From Guptibacillus hwajinpoensis (GTDB lineage Bacteria; Bacillota; Bacilli; Bacillales; Bacillaceae_J), in the NCBI GenBank assembly GCA_016841285.1, contig JAENZK010000005.1:1-33718 (forward strand): a DNA stretch of 33,718 bases, written 5' to 3'. The notes under the pieces were generated by a model. That model worked only from the letters and a program-made list of their open reading frames with translations. It did no database searches and was not told the origin of the DNA. Numbering within the stretch: the stretch's first letter is position 1; each line of letters starts with the position of its first letter. The translations under genes and the position numbers were made by a program. Shown in pieces: positions 1-8,217 of the stretch.

Positions 1-102
1 CGCCGGGCAGAACTTGGTATTAGAGACGGTCTAGTTCGTATCTCAGTTGGCCTTGAGGATGTAGAGGATTTAATTGAGGATTTAGCTCAAGCTTTAAAAT
101 AA
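1..102 (+). CDS. Cys/Met metabolism PLP-dependent enzyme, C-terminal fragment
   Basis: Only the last 33 codons are present; the gene starts before the window. Frame 1 reads [20 protein letters not shown]...DLAQALK and stops at TAA. The string [19 protein letters not shown] is the usual C-terminal signature of the Cys/Met-metabolism PLP family (cystathionine gamma-synthase, cystathionine gamma-lyase, methionine gamma-lyase, O-acetylhomoserine sulfhydrylase). The PLP lysine and substrate-specific regions are outside the window, so the exact reaction cannot be decided. A hairpin repeat and a terminator follow the stop codon. Confidence 0.8.
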   Translation, partial: RRAELGIRDGLVRISVGLEDVEDLIEDLAQALK

Positions 103-103
103 G

Positions 104-161
104 AAAAGCGGAAGCGCCCGTTTAGCGAAGTTTACGAGTCGCTGGGCGCTGGAGCTGGACA
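104..161. repeat. Bacillaceae-type intergenic nested hairpin repeat
   Basis: The segment begins AAAAGCGGAAGCGCCCG and ends GGGCGCTGGAGCTGGAC. AGCGCCC pairs with GGGCGCT, and inside that stem AGCGA pairs with TCGCT, giving a nested hairpin. From memory, elements with the same GCGGAAGCGCC / GGCGCTGGAGCTGGAC ends are scattered between genes in many Bacillaceae genomes. Only one copy lies in this window, so repeat status is inferred. Confidence 0.55.
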
Positions 162-180
162 ATGATCCTAGAAAAACGAG

Positions 181-214
181 GAAGCCCCTGTTGTTATAAG
201 GGCTTCTTTTTTCT
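181..214 (+). terminator. Rho-independent terminator after the PLP enzyme gene
   Basis: GAAGCCC and GGGCTTC form a 7-bp stem around a loop of about 11 nt. A T-rich run (TTTTTTCTTTTC) follows. It sits about 80 nt after the stop codon of the PLP enzyme and before the next gene. Confidence 0.8.
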
Positions 215-280
215 TTTCAAAATTATTTTCTGTGCTAAAATGGGTTATATCCATCGGTCCTAAGACTGATGTCTAAATTT

Positions 281-308
281 TTGGAAACAATTATGATAAG
301 TATAGAAT
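281..308 (+). promoter_or_regulatory. Possible sigma-A promoter for the DUF1002 gene
   Basis: TTGGAA at 281-286 and TAGAAT at 303-308 are separated by 16 nt. Both hexamers match the sigma-A consensus only partly. It lies about 33 nt upstream of the chosen start codon. This is a weak motif call. Confidence 0.3.
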
Positions 309-341
309 TTGTGGTTGGATTCAAAGGAGGATTTTTTTAAA

Positions 342-1223
342 ATGAAAAAACAAATCATCGTTGGATGGTTGCTTTTATTGTTCTTTGGACTTCCGGCAGG
401 AATCAGTTATGCCGACGCACAGCCTGGAGATGTCATTATTACTCTTGGAGAAAACTTAACGCCTGAACAGCAAGAGGCCATTAAACAAGAAATGGGCTAT
501 AAAGAAGGTGACACCATTGTCACTGTCAGCAATGAAGAAGAACATAAATACTTAGGTCAATATATAAGTAAAGCGCAAATTGGTTCAAAAGCTATTTCAT
601 CAGCCAAAATCACTTTAAAAGAGGCGGGCTCAGGGCTTAATGTCGAAACTAAAAATATTAGTTGGGTTACTGAGGATATGTACTCAAATTCATTGATTAC
701 AGCTGGTGTTAAAGATGCTGATATCTATGTAACAGCACCTTTTGAAGTATCAGGTACAGCCGGATTAACGGGGATTTTAAAAGCCTATGAAGTTTCTGGT
801 GAAAAAGTGATACCGGAAGAGCAAAAGCAAATCGCAAACGAAGAAATGGTAAAAACAGCGCAATTAGGTGAACGTATTGGAGCTGATGAAGCCACTGCAT
901 TGTTCACAAGAATTAAAGAGGAAATTGCGAATAACCCGAACTTAACAGATGAGCAGGTTTCTGCTTTAATTGACCGGATTGCTGCTGAACTTGGCATCCA
1001 ATTAACAGACACCGAAAAACAAGGGTTAATTGATTTATTTAATAAAATGAAAAATATGAACATTGACTGGAATCAAGTAAAAAATGATTTAGTGTATGTC
1101 TCAGAACGTCTGCAGGAATTTATGAAAGATGAGCGAACTCAAGGAATTATGAACAATATTATCGACGGATTGATTGCATTTTTAAATTGGTTAAAAGGTC
1201 TTTTCGGGGCAGCTGAAGCTTAA
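342..1223 (+). CDS. Secreted DUF1002 (YpuA-like) protein
   Basis: The 293-residue product is recognised as a DUF1002 family protein like B. subtilis YpuA. The ORF track begins at a TTG (309), but ATG 342 is preferred: AAAGGAGG lies at 324-330 with good spacing, and translation then opens with a clean signal peptide (MKKQ, hydrophobic core, cleavage near SYA-DAQ at about residue 25). The mature part starts GDVIITLGENLTPEQQ, typical of the family. A PFEVSGTAGLTGILKAYE segment follows at about residues 130-150, then a helical region with NPNLTDEQV and a final hydrophobic LIAFLNWLKGLFG segment. It should act at the cell surface; no biochemical role is established to my knowledge. It is a single-gene unit with its own terminator. 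Confidence 0.85.
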   Translation: MKKQIIVGWLLLLFFGLPAGISYADAQPGDVIITLGENLTPEQQEAIKQEMGYKEGDTIVTVSNEEEHKYLGQYISKAQIGSKAISSAKITLKEAGSGLNVETKNISWVTEDMYSNSLITAGVKDADIYVTAPFEVSGTAGLTGILKAYEVSGEKVIPEEQKQIANEEMVKTAQLGERIGADEATALFTRIKEEIANNPNLTDEQVSALIDRIAAELGIQLTDTEKQGLIDLFNKMKNMNIDWNQVKNDLVYVSERLQEFMKDERTQGIMNNIIDGLIAFLNWLKGLFGAAEA

Positions 1224-1240
1224 AAAATATTTAGGTTCTT

Positions 1241-1272
1241 AAAAAACGCTTGGATTACAAGCGTTTTTTTAT
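1241..1272 (+). terminator. Terminator after the DUF1002 gene
   Basis: AAAACGCTTG and CAAGCGTTTT form a perfect stem around a GATTA loop, running straight into a T-run. It begins 17 nt after the stop codon. Confidence 0.92.
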
Positions 1273-1365
1273 TTTCCCCTTTTTCCCTCTGTTTTTGGAA
1301 TACTTTTTCCTGAACAAGGGAATTTTATTAAATGACTTATTATATGATTTCAAGCTCCCAAAGGA

Positions 1366-2310
1366 GTGGTAGACATTTTACAAAATATAAACAAAAACAC
1401 AATCGGCTGGGTAATCACTTCTTCTCTAAAAGGAATTTCTCAGGTAATCCTAATTGAAAATGCAGTTTCAGGATTTATTATTTTGGTCGCAATCACCATT
1501 GCATCCTATTCATTAGGAATAATCGCTTTTTCATCTGCGGTTATTGGTACATTAATTGCGAAAATTGGTGGCGCGAGCCAGGATAGTATCAGTCAAGGTT
1601 TGTTTGGGTATAACTCCGTACTTACAGGTATGGCACTTTCTTTATTTTTAATAGGAGATGATCGTTGGATTATCGCCTTGTGTGGCGCAGCAATCGTGGC
1701 CATTTTTAGCGCAGCGATGATGCACTTCATGGATCCGTCAGGCATCCCGATATTAACATTTCCATTTATTGCTTTAACATGGTTTTTGCTTTTGACAACG
1801 TATAAATTAGTTAGTTTCAAGTTATCTCCTGAACTCGTGCCACAAAATTTAGCCTCTTGGCATTTAAACATTGAAGGAAGGGAACATGAAAATTGGCTAG
1901 AAGGAGCCGTGCATGGAATTGGTCAAATATACTTCCTTGATTATACTTTATCAGGGATTTTGCTTTTTGTGGCTGTGTTTTGGGCAGGTTGGAGATTTGG
2001 ATTTTATGCCATAATCGGGAATATTGCTGCATTACTAACAGCGTACGGCCTAGGAGGAGAGCACCACGTGATTTTCTTGGGACTTTATGGATATAACGCC
2101 ATTTTATCCATTATTGCTGTTTCCATTGTTTTTAAAGATAATGAACGGCATGGACTTTTAATTGGAATTTTTGTTTCGTGTTTAACAGTTCCAATTACAG
2201 CAAGCATCGCTACTTGGCTTATACCATTTGGGCTCCCTGCCCTCACTATGCCTTTCGTGTTATGTACATGGCTTATCCTTGGGGCTAGAAAAGTTCTTCC
2301 TAAATTATAA
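1366..2310 (+). CDS. Urea transporter (UT family)
   Basis: This polytopic membrane protein of about 311-314 residues is predicted to carry urea across the cytoplasmic membrane. It shows the two-fold internal repeat of the urea transporter family: QGLFGYNSVLTGMALSLFL (about residue 77) is echoed by LGLYGYNAILSIIAVSIVF (about residue 240). About ten hydrophobic spans are visible. The neighbouring urease operon on the opposite strand supports the assignment. The start is uncertain: the track uses GTG 1366, but the G of that codon is also the last base of the AAAGGAG ribosome binding site. No ATG, GTG or TTG exists at normal spacing; an ATT at 1375 lies 8 nt after the Shine-Dalgarno. An in-frame TGA at 1345 excludes a start further upstream. 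Confidence 0.88.
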   Translation: MVDILQNINKNTIGWVITSSLKGISQVILIENAVSGFIILVAITIASYSLGIIAFSSAVIGTLIAKIGGASQDSISQGLFGYNSVLTGMALSLFLIGDDRWIIALCGAAIVAIFSAAMMHFMDPSGIPILTFPFIALTWFLLLTTYKLVSFKLSPELVPQNLASWHLNIEGREHENWLEGAVHGIGQIYFLDYTLSGILLFVAVFWAGWRFGFYAIIGNIAALLTAYGLGGEHHVIFLGLYGYNAILSIIAVSIVFKDNERHGLLIGIFVSCLTVPITASIATWLIPFGLPALTMPFVLCTWLILGARKVLPKL

Positions 2311-2321
2311 TGAAAAATAAC

Positions 2322-2350
2322 AAGAGGAAGCCCTTTTGGACCTCCTCTTA
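2322..2350. terminator. Inverted repeat between convergent genes, possible bidirectional terminator
   Basis: AAGAGGA pairs with TCCTCTT across a loop of about 14 nt. It lies between the urea transporter (+) and the last urease-operon gene (-). The T-run is poor on both strands, so function as a terminator is inferred from position. Confidence 0.5.
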
Positions 2351-2375
2351 TGTTATAAATAATTAATACCGGAAA

Positions 2376-3044
2376 TTAAACCCAAAGGCTAAACAAACCG
2401 TCATTAACACCTAAATTATACATATAATATATTCCAAAACCCGTACTAATCACACCAGTAGAAAATAGCAGTGTTTTACTAGTTATCGTCCTTTTCATAC
2501 TTAGAATAAAGGGAATTCCGATGATTGTTGTAAACAGCAACATACCAATAACCGTTCCTAATCCAAAAACTACAATATATATGGCCCCTTCCCATACTGA
2601 ATTGACAGTGCTCATTGTAAGAATTACCATCGCTGCACTTCCCGCAAGACCATGAATAAAGCCAACTATTAGGGATTTATAGTATGTATATCTTTTTATA
2701 GGAACATTATGTAACTCTTCATGTTGATGTTGCATTCCTTTATTTCCTCTAAGGGATAGCATACTTGCTACTCCTAAATATACAAGCATGATTCCAACAA
2801 AAAATTCTAATGTCATTGACCATTTTTCCGGGATATCATTCTTCATCATAATTAGAATGATCCCGATAATAAATAAAGTTGCCGTATGTCCTATTCCCCA
2901 AAAAACTCCAGCAAGTGACGCTTGCCAAAGCTTTCTACTTTGACTTGCAATCGTAGAAACTGCGATCACATGATCGGGTTCAATGGCATGTTTTATCCCT
3001 AAAATAAAACCCAATCCCAAAATTGAGATCAATGTAATATCCAT
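2376..3044 (-). CDS. ureH: UreH-type nickel permease
   Basis: The product is a 222-residue membrane protein expected to import Ni2+ for the urease active site. The NiCoT signature HX4DH is present as HAIEPDH at residues 19-25, in the first membrane segment. A second histidine motif, GIGHTATLF (about 51), and SLIVGFIHGLAGSAAM (about 124-139) match transporters of the UreH type. Six or so hydrophobic segments surround a His-rich cytoplasmic loop (MQHQHEELH). The start has a strong GGGGGAGGA site. It is the last gene of ureABCEFGDH, the order known from thermophilic Bacillus sp. TB-90, where ureH supports nickel uptake. It lies 38 nt after ureD. Confidence 0.9.
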   Translation of the reverse strand: MDITLISILGLGFILGIKHAIEPDHVIAVSTIASQSRKLWQASLAGVFWGIGHTATLFIIGIILIMMKNDIPEKWSMTLEFFVGIMLVYLGVASMLSLRGNKGMQHQHEELHNVPIKRYTYYKSLIVGFIHGLAGSAAMVILTMSTVNSVWEGAIYIVVFGLGTVIGMLLFTTIIGIPFILSMKRTITSKTLLFSTGVISTGFGIYYMYNLGVNDGLFSLWV

Positions 3045-3082
3045 TTTTCTTCCTCCCCCAAAGAACTTATTCTCTTTTTATA

Positions 3083-3907
3083 TTAATATTTTCTTAGAAA
3101 GCATGAATTTGTCTTTAACCATTCTTGACTGATTATACGGCTTATGTCTGAGAATGCTTTTTCAATGACTTGTGTTGAATTAGCAAACATACGAATTATA
3201 AATCCCGGAACTGGCAACTCCGATATCCCAACTCTATAATCATATGTATTCGTCTCAATTACGGAATATAACCGGTCTAGCAAGGAACTGTTTGACTGGT
3301 TTCCAACAACTATCATCGAGCCTAAATGAGTAAATCCTTCCATAAAGCCTAATCCCCTAATATTTTGTAACGAAGGATCTAATTTAATATGATCAAAGAC
3401 CACTAATTCATCATCTATATAGATTTCATTTAATAATTGGATCGAACTATAACTGAAATGTTTCCCTTCTGGCGACCAGCCTGGAGTAATGATGTCGGAA
3501 TAAAGAAAGGTCGCTGTTTTATCCATTCGAATGATATTTTTTTGTTTGTAATTTGCATTTTGATAGGCAATTAACGGATCAGGGATATATTCAAGAAAAC
3601 TTCCTGCTTGGAGAAGAATTTCAGACTCTTGATAGGCATAACTTTTCGGTGTCCTATAAACTTTTGTAGCCCCTTGAGTTGTTAACGTCAATTTCGCATT
3701 TTCACCAAGATGGATTTTCATCTGATAGCGGTCACCATCCAAATATCCACCTCCAGGGTTTAATAAATAATAACAAACACGACCTGAATCATCATGGTAA
3801 ATAGGGCGCATCACCTTAAATGCACCCTGAAAATATACTTTTTGAGGAACGGTTTTCCCTTTTCGCTCTTTAACATTTAAATGTAAAGATCCTGTCCAGT
3901 TCCTCAT
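3083..3907 (-). CDS. ureD: Urease accessory protein UreD
   Basis: UreD (named UreH in some other species) binds apo-urease and recruits UreF and UreG so that nickel can be inserted. The 274-residue length fits the family. Motifs visible are the N-terminal GSLHLNVKERKGKT, the NPGGGYLDGDRYQMKIHL segment (about residues 50-67), TTQGATKVYRTP (about 77-88), and FLEYIPDPLIAYQNANY (about 103-119). The start ATG is 1 nt after the ureG stop codon, indicating tight translational coupling within the operon. The protein is cytoplasmic. Confidence 0.93.
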   Translation of the reverse strand: MRNWTGSLHLNVKERKGKTVPQKVYFQGAFKVMRPIYHDDSGRVCYYLLNPGGGYLDGDRYQMKIHLGENAKLTLTTQGATKVYRTPKSYAYQESEILLQAGSFLEYIPDPLIAYQNANYKQKNIIRMDKTATFLYSDIITPGWSPEGKHFSYSSIQLLNEIYIDDELVVFDHIKLDPSLQNIRGLGFMEGFTHLGSMIVVGNQSNSSLLDRLYSVIETNTYDYRVGISELPVPGFIIRMFANSTQVIEKAFSDISRIISQEWLKTNSCFLRKY

Positions 3908-3908
3908 C

Positions 3909-4520
3909 TTAGGCCAATCCTTTTAATAATGCATTTTCTTTTAACCAATCTGTCACACGATCCAAGCCTGTATTATCCTTTAAATTAGTAAAGACAAATG
4001 GCTTTTCTCCGCGAAACACTTTAGTATCTGACTCCATCACATCAAGTCTAGCTCCAACATGCGGTGCTAAGTCAATTTTATTAATAATAAATAAATCTGA
4101 CTTAATCATACCTTGCCCACCTTTCCTCGGGATTTTTTCACCTTGAGCGACATCAATAATATATATCGAGAAATCAACTAATTCAGGACTGAAGGTGGCC
4201 GCTAAATTATCACCGCCACTTTCAACAAAAATTAACTCGACATCTGGATGCCTTTCCTGTAATTCATGAATGGCTGCAAAATTCATTGAAGCATCTTCAC
4301 GAATGGCCGTATGTGGACATCCTCCCGTTTCCACACCAATAATTCGATCGGCAGGGAGGACTCCATTTTGCATTAAAAATTTAGCATCTTCTTTTGTATA
4401 GATGTCGTTTGTTATGACTGCCATACTAAGCTCATCTTGCAAATGACGAGTTAATTTTTCAACTAGCATCGTTTTTCCTGCTCCTACTGGTCCGCCTACA
4501 CCAATTCTAATAGGTTCCAT
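3909..4520 (-). CDS. ureG: Urease accessory GTPase UreG
   Basis: UreG is a SIMIBI-class GTPase that delivers nickel to apo-urease. The P-loop is [11 protein letters not shown] at residues 7-17. The nickel-binding Cys-Pro-His is seen in [15 protein letters not shown], and [18 protein letters not shown] and [12 protein letters not shown] (guanine specificity, NKID) follow. The ORF track starts 20 codons upstream at 4580. ATG 4520 is chosen because the sequence then begins [10 protein letters not shown] as in homologues, with AAAGGAAG about 10 nt upstream. This gives 203 residues, the usual length, and removes the overlap with ureF. Confidence 0.95.
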   Translation of the reverse strand: MEPIRIGVGGPVGAGKTMLVEKLTRHLQDELSMAVITNDIYTKEDAKFLMQNGVLPADRIIGVETGGCPHTAIREDASMNFAAIHELQERHPDVELIFVESGGDNLAATFSPELVDFSIYIIDVAQGEKIPRKGGQGMIKSDLFIINKIDLAPHVGARLDVMESDTKVFRGEKPFVFTNLKDNTGLDRVTDWLKENALLKGLA

Positions 4521-4545
4521 AAACTCAACACTTCCTTTCTGCTTT

Positions 4546-5232
4546 TTAGGACATAAAAATTCGAATATTGACCCGCTCATGCCTCATCTGAGACAATTCA
4601 ATTCCCGGGGAAACAATCCCAAAATCCTCTTCATCCATCTGTTCAATTTTTTCCACTGCTTCTACTAAAACAGACTGAACATCATGAAGTACTATTTGAC
4701 CTGCTGTCTGCCCCAGAGGAATTCCCCTTACTGCATTTTGCACTAAGCTAGAAACAACAGAATACAGGTAAAATAAAATTGCTGTCGGTTTTGGCACCTT
4801 CAGATAGTGGGCAACCATAGTAAACACAATGGAAGGATGGCCGAACGATTGCTTTTTTTCAATCCTTCTTTTATAAACCGATAAAGCAGGCGCATTATAC
4901 ATAGAGCTCACAAGCTTTAACATTTGCTCCCCCATTCTCTGGGTACCCTCTCTAGTTTCACGTGGCAAATTTTGAACAGTTAATAATCGATCCATTTTCC
5001 ATACTTTCGGATAGTGTTCTTCTTCCAATGCCTGATAAACTAAATGACAGGTCAGCCCATCAGAATAGATGAGCTGCTCCTTAATATAAACTCGAAGCCA
5101 TTTGATAAATGTCTCCTGATCGTACACTATATTTTCTTGAATATAACTTTCTAGTCCATATGAATGACTGAAGGCTCCTGTCGGAAAGTTTGAATCACAA
5201 ATCTGAAACAATGGTAGAATATTTTTATCCAT
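4546..5232 (-). CDS. ureF: Urease accessory protein UreF
   Basis: UreF forms the UreD-UreF-UreG activation complex and gates GTP hydrolysis by UreG. The family landmarks are present: [23 protein letters not shown] (residues 6-28), [12 protein letters not shown], and the C-terminal [21 protein letters not shown]. The track start is a TTG at 5244. I prefer ATG 5232 (MDKNILPL), which gives 228 residues and overlaps the ureE stop by 8 nt (ATGGATAA). No strong Shine-Dalgarno lies in front of it, so translation probably depends on coupling to ureE. Confidence 0.92.
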   Translation of the reverse strand: MDKNILPLFQICDSNFPTGAFSHSYGLESYIQENIVYDQETFIKWLRVYIKEQLIYSDGLTCHLVYQALEEEHYPKVWKMDRLLTVQNLPRETREGTQRMGEQMLKLVSSMYNAPALSVYKRRIEKKQSFGHPSIVFTMVAHYLKVPKPTAILFYLYSVVSSLVQNAVRGIPLGQTAGQIVLHDVQSVLVEAVEKIEQMDEEDFGIVSPGIELSQMRHERVNIRIFMS

Positions 5233-5680
5233 GACTATGACCAATATGTCGAAAAGCCTGTTTCACTTTTCGTTTTTCCCGTTGATATGGAATATTTAAT
5301 TCACTTAATAATTCCTCTACTAGGTAGTCGTATTGTACCATCATCACATCATTTTCGAATTGTGCAGGGAGATGTCTATTTCCTAATTGATGAGCAATTG
5401 TTCCCATTTCCAGGAAATTTCTTGGACTAATCACTAATAAATCGTCAGCGACTACGTCAATCACAATCATATTTTTTTCATCCATAAACAATACATCGCC
5501 CGCAACAAGGTCGCGTGCTTCTTTTAAGCGAATCCCAATTTCTCTGCCATGATCAGTTTTAACCCTTTGAACACGCTTCACAAGGTTATCACTTTCAAGG
5601 AACACTTTTTCAATATGACGACGAATTACTTCTTCTCTTTCTAAATTTTCAATATTGGTTTCAATTCTTTCGACGAGCAT
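5225..5680 (-). CDS. ureE: Urease accessory metallochaperone UreE
   Basis: UreE binds nickel as a dimer and hands it to UreG. The 151-residue protein has the N-terminal peptide-binding-like domain with [23 protein letters not shown] (about residues 44-65). The metal-binding C-terminal domain contains [15 protein letters not shown] (about 92-106), with the conserved nickel-site histidine. The tail is short but still histidine-bearing (HIGHSHG), unlike the long poly-His tail of enteric homologues. The GAGGTG ribosome binding site overlaps the ureC stop codon, so it is coupled to ureC. Confidence 0.94.
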   Translation of the reverse strand: MLVERIETNIENLEREEVIRRHIEKVFLESDNLVKRVQRVKTDHGREIGIRLKEARDLVAGDVLFMDEKNMIVIDVVADDLLVISPRNFLEMGTIAHQLGNRHLPAQFENDVMMVQYDYLVEELLSELNIPYQREKRKVKQAFRHIGHSHG

Positions 5681-5689
5681 TTTTTCACC

Positions 5690-7402
5690 TCAAAATAGAA
5701 AATATCGCTGCCCCATCGGGACTTTGTCAACAGGGTCACATGTAATAAGTTCTCCGTTTACTTTGACCTCATATGTTTGTGGATCAACGGATAATTCTGG
5801 AGTTTCCGAATTAAACTTCATGTCTTTTTTTGTTAACTTACGGATTCCGTGCACAGGTAAAATTACTTTTTCTAACCCGAGTTTTTCATGTACTTTATCT
5901 TCATAGGCTGCCTGGGATACAAATGTTATCGAACTCTTAGACAGTGCTTTACCATATGCTGCATACATTGGACGGCAAATGACGGGCTGCGGTGTTGGTA
6001 TAGAAGCATTGGCGTCTCCCATCATTCCATATACAATTAATCCACTTTTCAGAACCAATTCCGGTTTTACTCCAAAGAACGCTGGAGACCAAATAACTAG
6101 GTCGGCAATTTTTCCGACTTCAATGGAACCTACATAATCAGAAATGCCATGAGTAATGGCCGGATTGATCGTATATTTGGCGATATAGCGCTTCGCCCGG
6201 TTATTATCGGACAGTTTGCTATCCCCCTCAAGGGAGCCTCTTTGTAGTTTCATTTTGTCAGCCACTTGCCAAGTCCGTATAACTACCTCGCCAATCCGAC
6301 CCATTGCCTGAGCATCGGAACTAGTCATACTAAAAATCCCCATATCCTGAAGAATGTCCTCAGCAGCAATCGTTTCTTTTCTAATCCGAGAATCTGCAAA
6401 GGCAATATCCTCAGGTACAGATGGATTTAAATGGTGACACACCATTAACATATCGAGATGTTCATCAACCGTATTCACGGTATATGGTAATGTCGGATTA
6501 GTAGAAGAAGGCAGTACATTCATAAAACTAGCCGATTTAATTAAATCTGGTGCATGACCACCGCCAGCTCCTTCCGTGTGATACATGTGAATAACCCGAT
6601 CTTTTAATGCTGCCATCGTATTTTCCACAAATCCCGCTTCATTTAAAGTATCTGCATGAAGGGCAACCTGTACATCATATTTGTCGGCTACACTTAAGGC
6701 ATGATCAATTGCTGAAGGCGTTGCCCCCCAGTCTTCATGGACTTTAAGACCGATGGCACCCGCTCGTATCTGCTCAGCTAATGGTTCTTCTGATGCTGCT
6801 TGTCCTTTTCCAGTCAACCCAACATTAATTGGTAGTCCCTCTACGGCTTCTAACATCCGATGGATATTCCACTCACCTGGTGTAACCGTTGTCGCCCTCG
6901 AGCCAGCGGTCGGGCCTGTACCCCCTCCAATCAAAGTGGTAAGTCCAGCAGAAAGAGCGACATCTACTTGGGCTGGGTTGATAAAATGTACATGGGTGTC
7001 AAGACCTCCTGCTGTCACAATCATTCCTTCACCTGCAATAATCTCAGTTGAAGCCCCAATAACAATATCTACCCCATCCATAACTAGTGGGTTTCCAGCC
7101 TTTCCAATTCCTGAGATTTTCCCATCACGGATCGCGATATCCGCTTTGTATATTCCGGTATAATCCAAAATAACTGCATTTGTAATAACCACATCAGGAA
7201 TCCCATCGCCGCGTGTGACAAGCGGATCCTGTCCCATTCCATCACGAATAACCTTTCCGCCTCCAAAAACTACCTCTTCACCATAAGTAGTAAAATCCTT
7301 TTCGATTTGAATGAACAAATTGGTATCTGCCAATCGGATCGAATCCCCTGTGGTCGGACCGTACATTTCTGCATATTGCTTTCTAGACATTTCAAAACTC
7401 AT
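5690..7402 (-). CDS. ureC: Urease alpha subunit UreC
   Basis: This is the catalytic subunit, hydrolysing urea to ammonia and carbamate. By my count every nickel ligand sits at standard urease numbering: His137 and His139 (HVHF), the carbamylated Lys220 (GLKVHEDWG), His249 (LHADT), His275 ([10 protein letters not shown]) and Asp363 ([12 protein letters not shown]). The mobile flap CHHLNPS carries Cys322 and His323. The length of 570 residues is normal. The start follows the ureB stop by 5 nt, with GAAAGAGG inside the end of ureB. There is no sign of decay, so the enzyme should be active once UreDEFG have loaded nickel. Several ORF-track entries overlapping it are shadows. Confidence 0.98.
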   Translation of the reverse strand: MSFEMSRKQYAEMYGPTTGDSIRLADTNLFIQIEKDFTTYGEEVVFGGGKVIRDGMGQDPLVTRGDGIPDVVITNAVILDYTGIYKADIAIRDGKISGIGKAGNPLVMDGVDIVIGASTEIIAGEGMIVTAGGLDTHVHFINPAQVDVALSAGLTTLIGGGTGPTAGSRATTVTPGEWNIHRMLEAVEGLPINVGLTGKGQAASEEPLAEQIRAGAIGLKVHEDWGATPSAIDHALSVADKYDVQVALHADTLNEAGFVENTMAALKDRVIHMYHTEGAGGGHAPDLIKSASFMNVLPSSTNPTLPYTVNTVDEHLDMLMVCHHLNPSVPEDIAFADSRIRKETIAAEDILQDMGIFSMTSSDAQAMGRIGEVVIRTWQVADKMKLQRGSLEGDSKLSDNNRAKRYIAKYTINPAITHGISDYVGSIEVGKIADLVIWSPAFFGVKPELVLKSGLIVYGMMGDANASIPTPQPVICRPMYAAYGKALSKSSITFVSQAAYEDKVHEKLGLEKVILPVHGIRKLTKKDMKFNSETPELSVDPQTYEVKVNGELITCDPVDKVPMGQRYFLF

Positions 7403-7407
7403 TGAAC

Positions 7408-7728
7408 TTACCCTCTTTCAATAGACCCGTCGGTTTTATTGTTAAAGCCATAGACTTTACGTTCTCCAGCATAGAAAACTAATTCCACTTCTTTTTCATC
7501 TCCAGGTTCGAAGCGAACAGCTGCCCCAGCAGGGATATTAAGTCGTTTACCAAAGGCATCTTCCCTATTAAATTTCAAAGCTTCATTAACTTCATAGAAA
7601 TGATAGTGAGAACCAATTTGTACAGGACGATCTCCAGTATTTGTTACTTTCACCTTGAATTTGTCTCTTCCTTGATTACAAATAATCGGCTCCTCTTTTA
7701 AAAACAATTGACCTGGTTCCATATCCAT
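7408..7728 (-). CDS. ureB: Urease beta subunit UreB
   Basis: UreB is a structural subunit packed between UreA and UreC in the (ABC)3 complex. The 106-residue product begins MDMEPGQ and contains the family strings [19 protein letters not shown] (about residues 30-48), [22 protein letters not shown] (about 55-76) and [10 protein letters not shown] near the C-terminus. The separate ureA, ureB and ureC genes follow the standard bacterial arrangement rather than the fused forms of Helicobacter. It lies 22 nt downstream of ureA. Confidence 0.96.
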   Translation of the reverse strand: MDMEPGQLFLKEEPIICNQGRDKFKVKVTNTGDRPVQIGSHYHFYEVNEALKFNREDAFGKRLNIPAGAAVRFEPGDEKEVELVFYAGERKVYGFNNKTDGSIERG

Positions 7729-7750
7729 TATTTAACTTCCTCCTGTCACT

Positions 7751-8053
7751 TTATCTAACGGGCGTGTGTACTGTAACTAGTTTTGTCCCATCTGGGAAAG
7801 TCGCTTCAACCTGAATATCATCAATGATATCCGCTATCCCTTCCATTACATCCTCACGAGTTAAAATTGAAGCCCCATATTCCATCAATTCCGCCACTGT
7901 TTTCCCATCTCTAGCACCTTCTAACACTTCAAATGTAATAAGGGCAACTGCTTCGGGATAGTTTAACTTTAATCCTCTTTCTAGCCTTCTTTTTGCAAGA
8001 TCGGCTGCGACCACAATCATGAGTTTGTCTAATTCTCGCGGTACAAGCAACAT
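7751..8053 (-). CDS. ureA: Urease gamma subunit UreA
   Basis: UreA is the smallest structural subunit, 100 residues. Conserved family features are LTPRE-like opening [35 protein letters not shown] (about residues 18-41), [13 protein letters not shown] (about 45-57), and [13 protein letters not shown] at the end. The start ATG has an ideal AAAGGAGG site 8 nt upstream. It is the first gene of the urease operon; the 130-nt AT-rich leader upstream must hold the promoter, but I could not identify convincing -35/-10 boxes or a clear TnrA/GlnR or CodY site. Confidence 0.96.
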   Translation of the reverse strand: MLLVPRELDKLMIVVAADLAKRRLERGLKLNYPEAVALITFEVLEGARDGKTVAELMEYGASILTREDVMEGIADIIDDIQVEATFPDGTKLVTVHTPVR

Positions 8054-8185
8054 GCCAATGCCTCCTTTTAAAATTGATGTAAAGTGTAATAAATTTCCAC
8101 CTTCACTATAATTTCCATATTAATACTATTTAAAACAGATCTTTAATTTTTTTCTTTAAAGAAGGAAATATGAACTCCAAATAGA

Positions 8186-8217
8186 AAAGCCTAAATCTCA
8201 TAGAGATTTAGGCTTAA
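8186..8217 (-). terminator. Terminator of the RND operon, overlapping its stop codon
   Basis: On the minus strand AAGCCTAAATCTC pairs perfectly with GAGATTTAGGCTT around a TAT loop, followed by TTCTATTT. The TAA stop of the RND gene lies in the first bases of the stem region. It also insulates the urease leader from pump transcription. Confidence 0.88.

Noticed and set aside
6753-7266. ORFs antisense or out of frame within ureC (6753-7163, 6860-7051, 7084-7266)
   Set aside because: Shadows of a strongly conserved real gene; no start signals.
8054-8160. TnrA/GlnR box upstream of ureA
   Set aside because: TGT...ACA-like fragments are present, but none fits the 17-bp consensus well enough to call.
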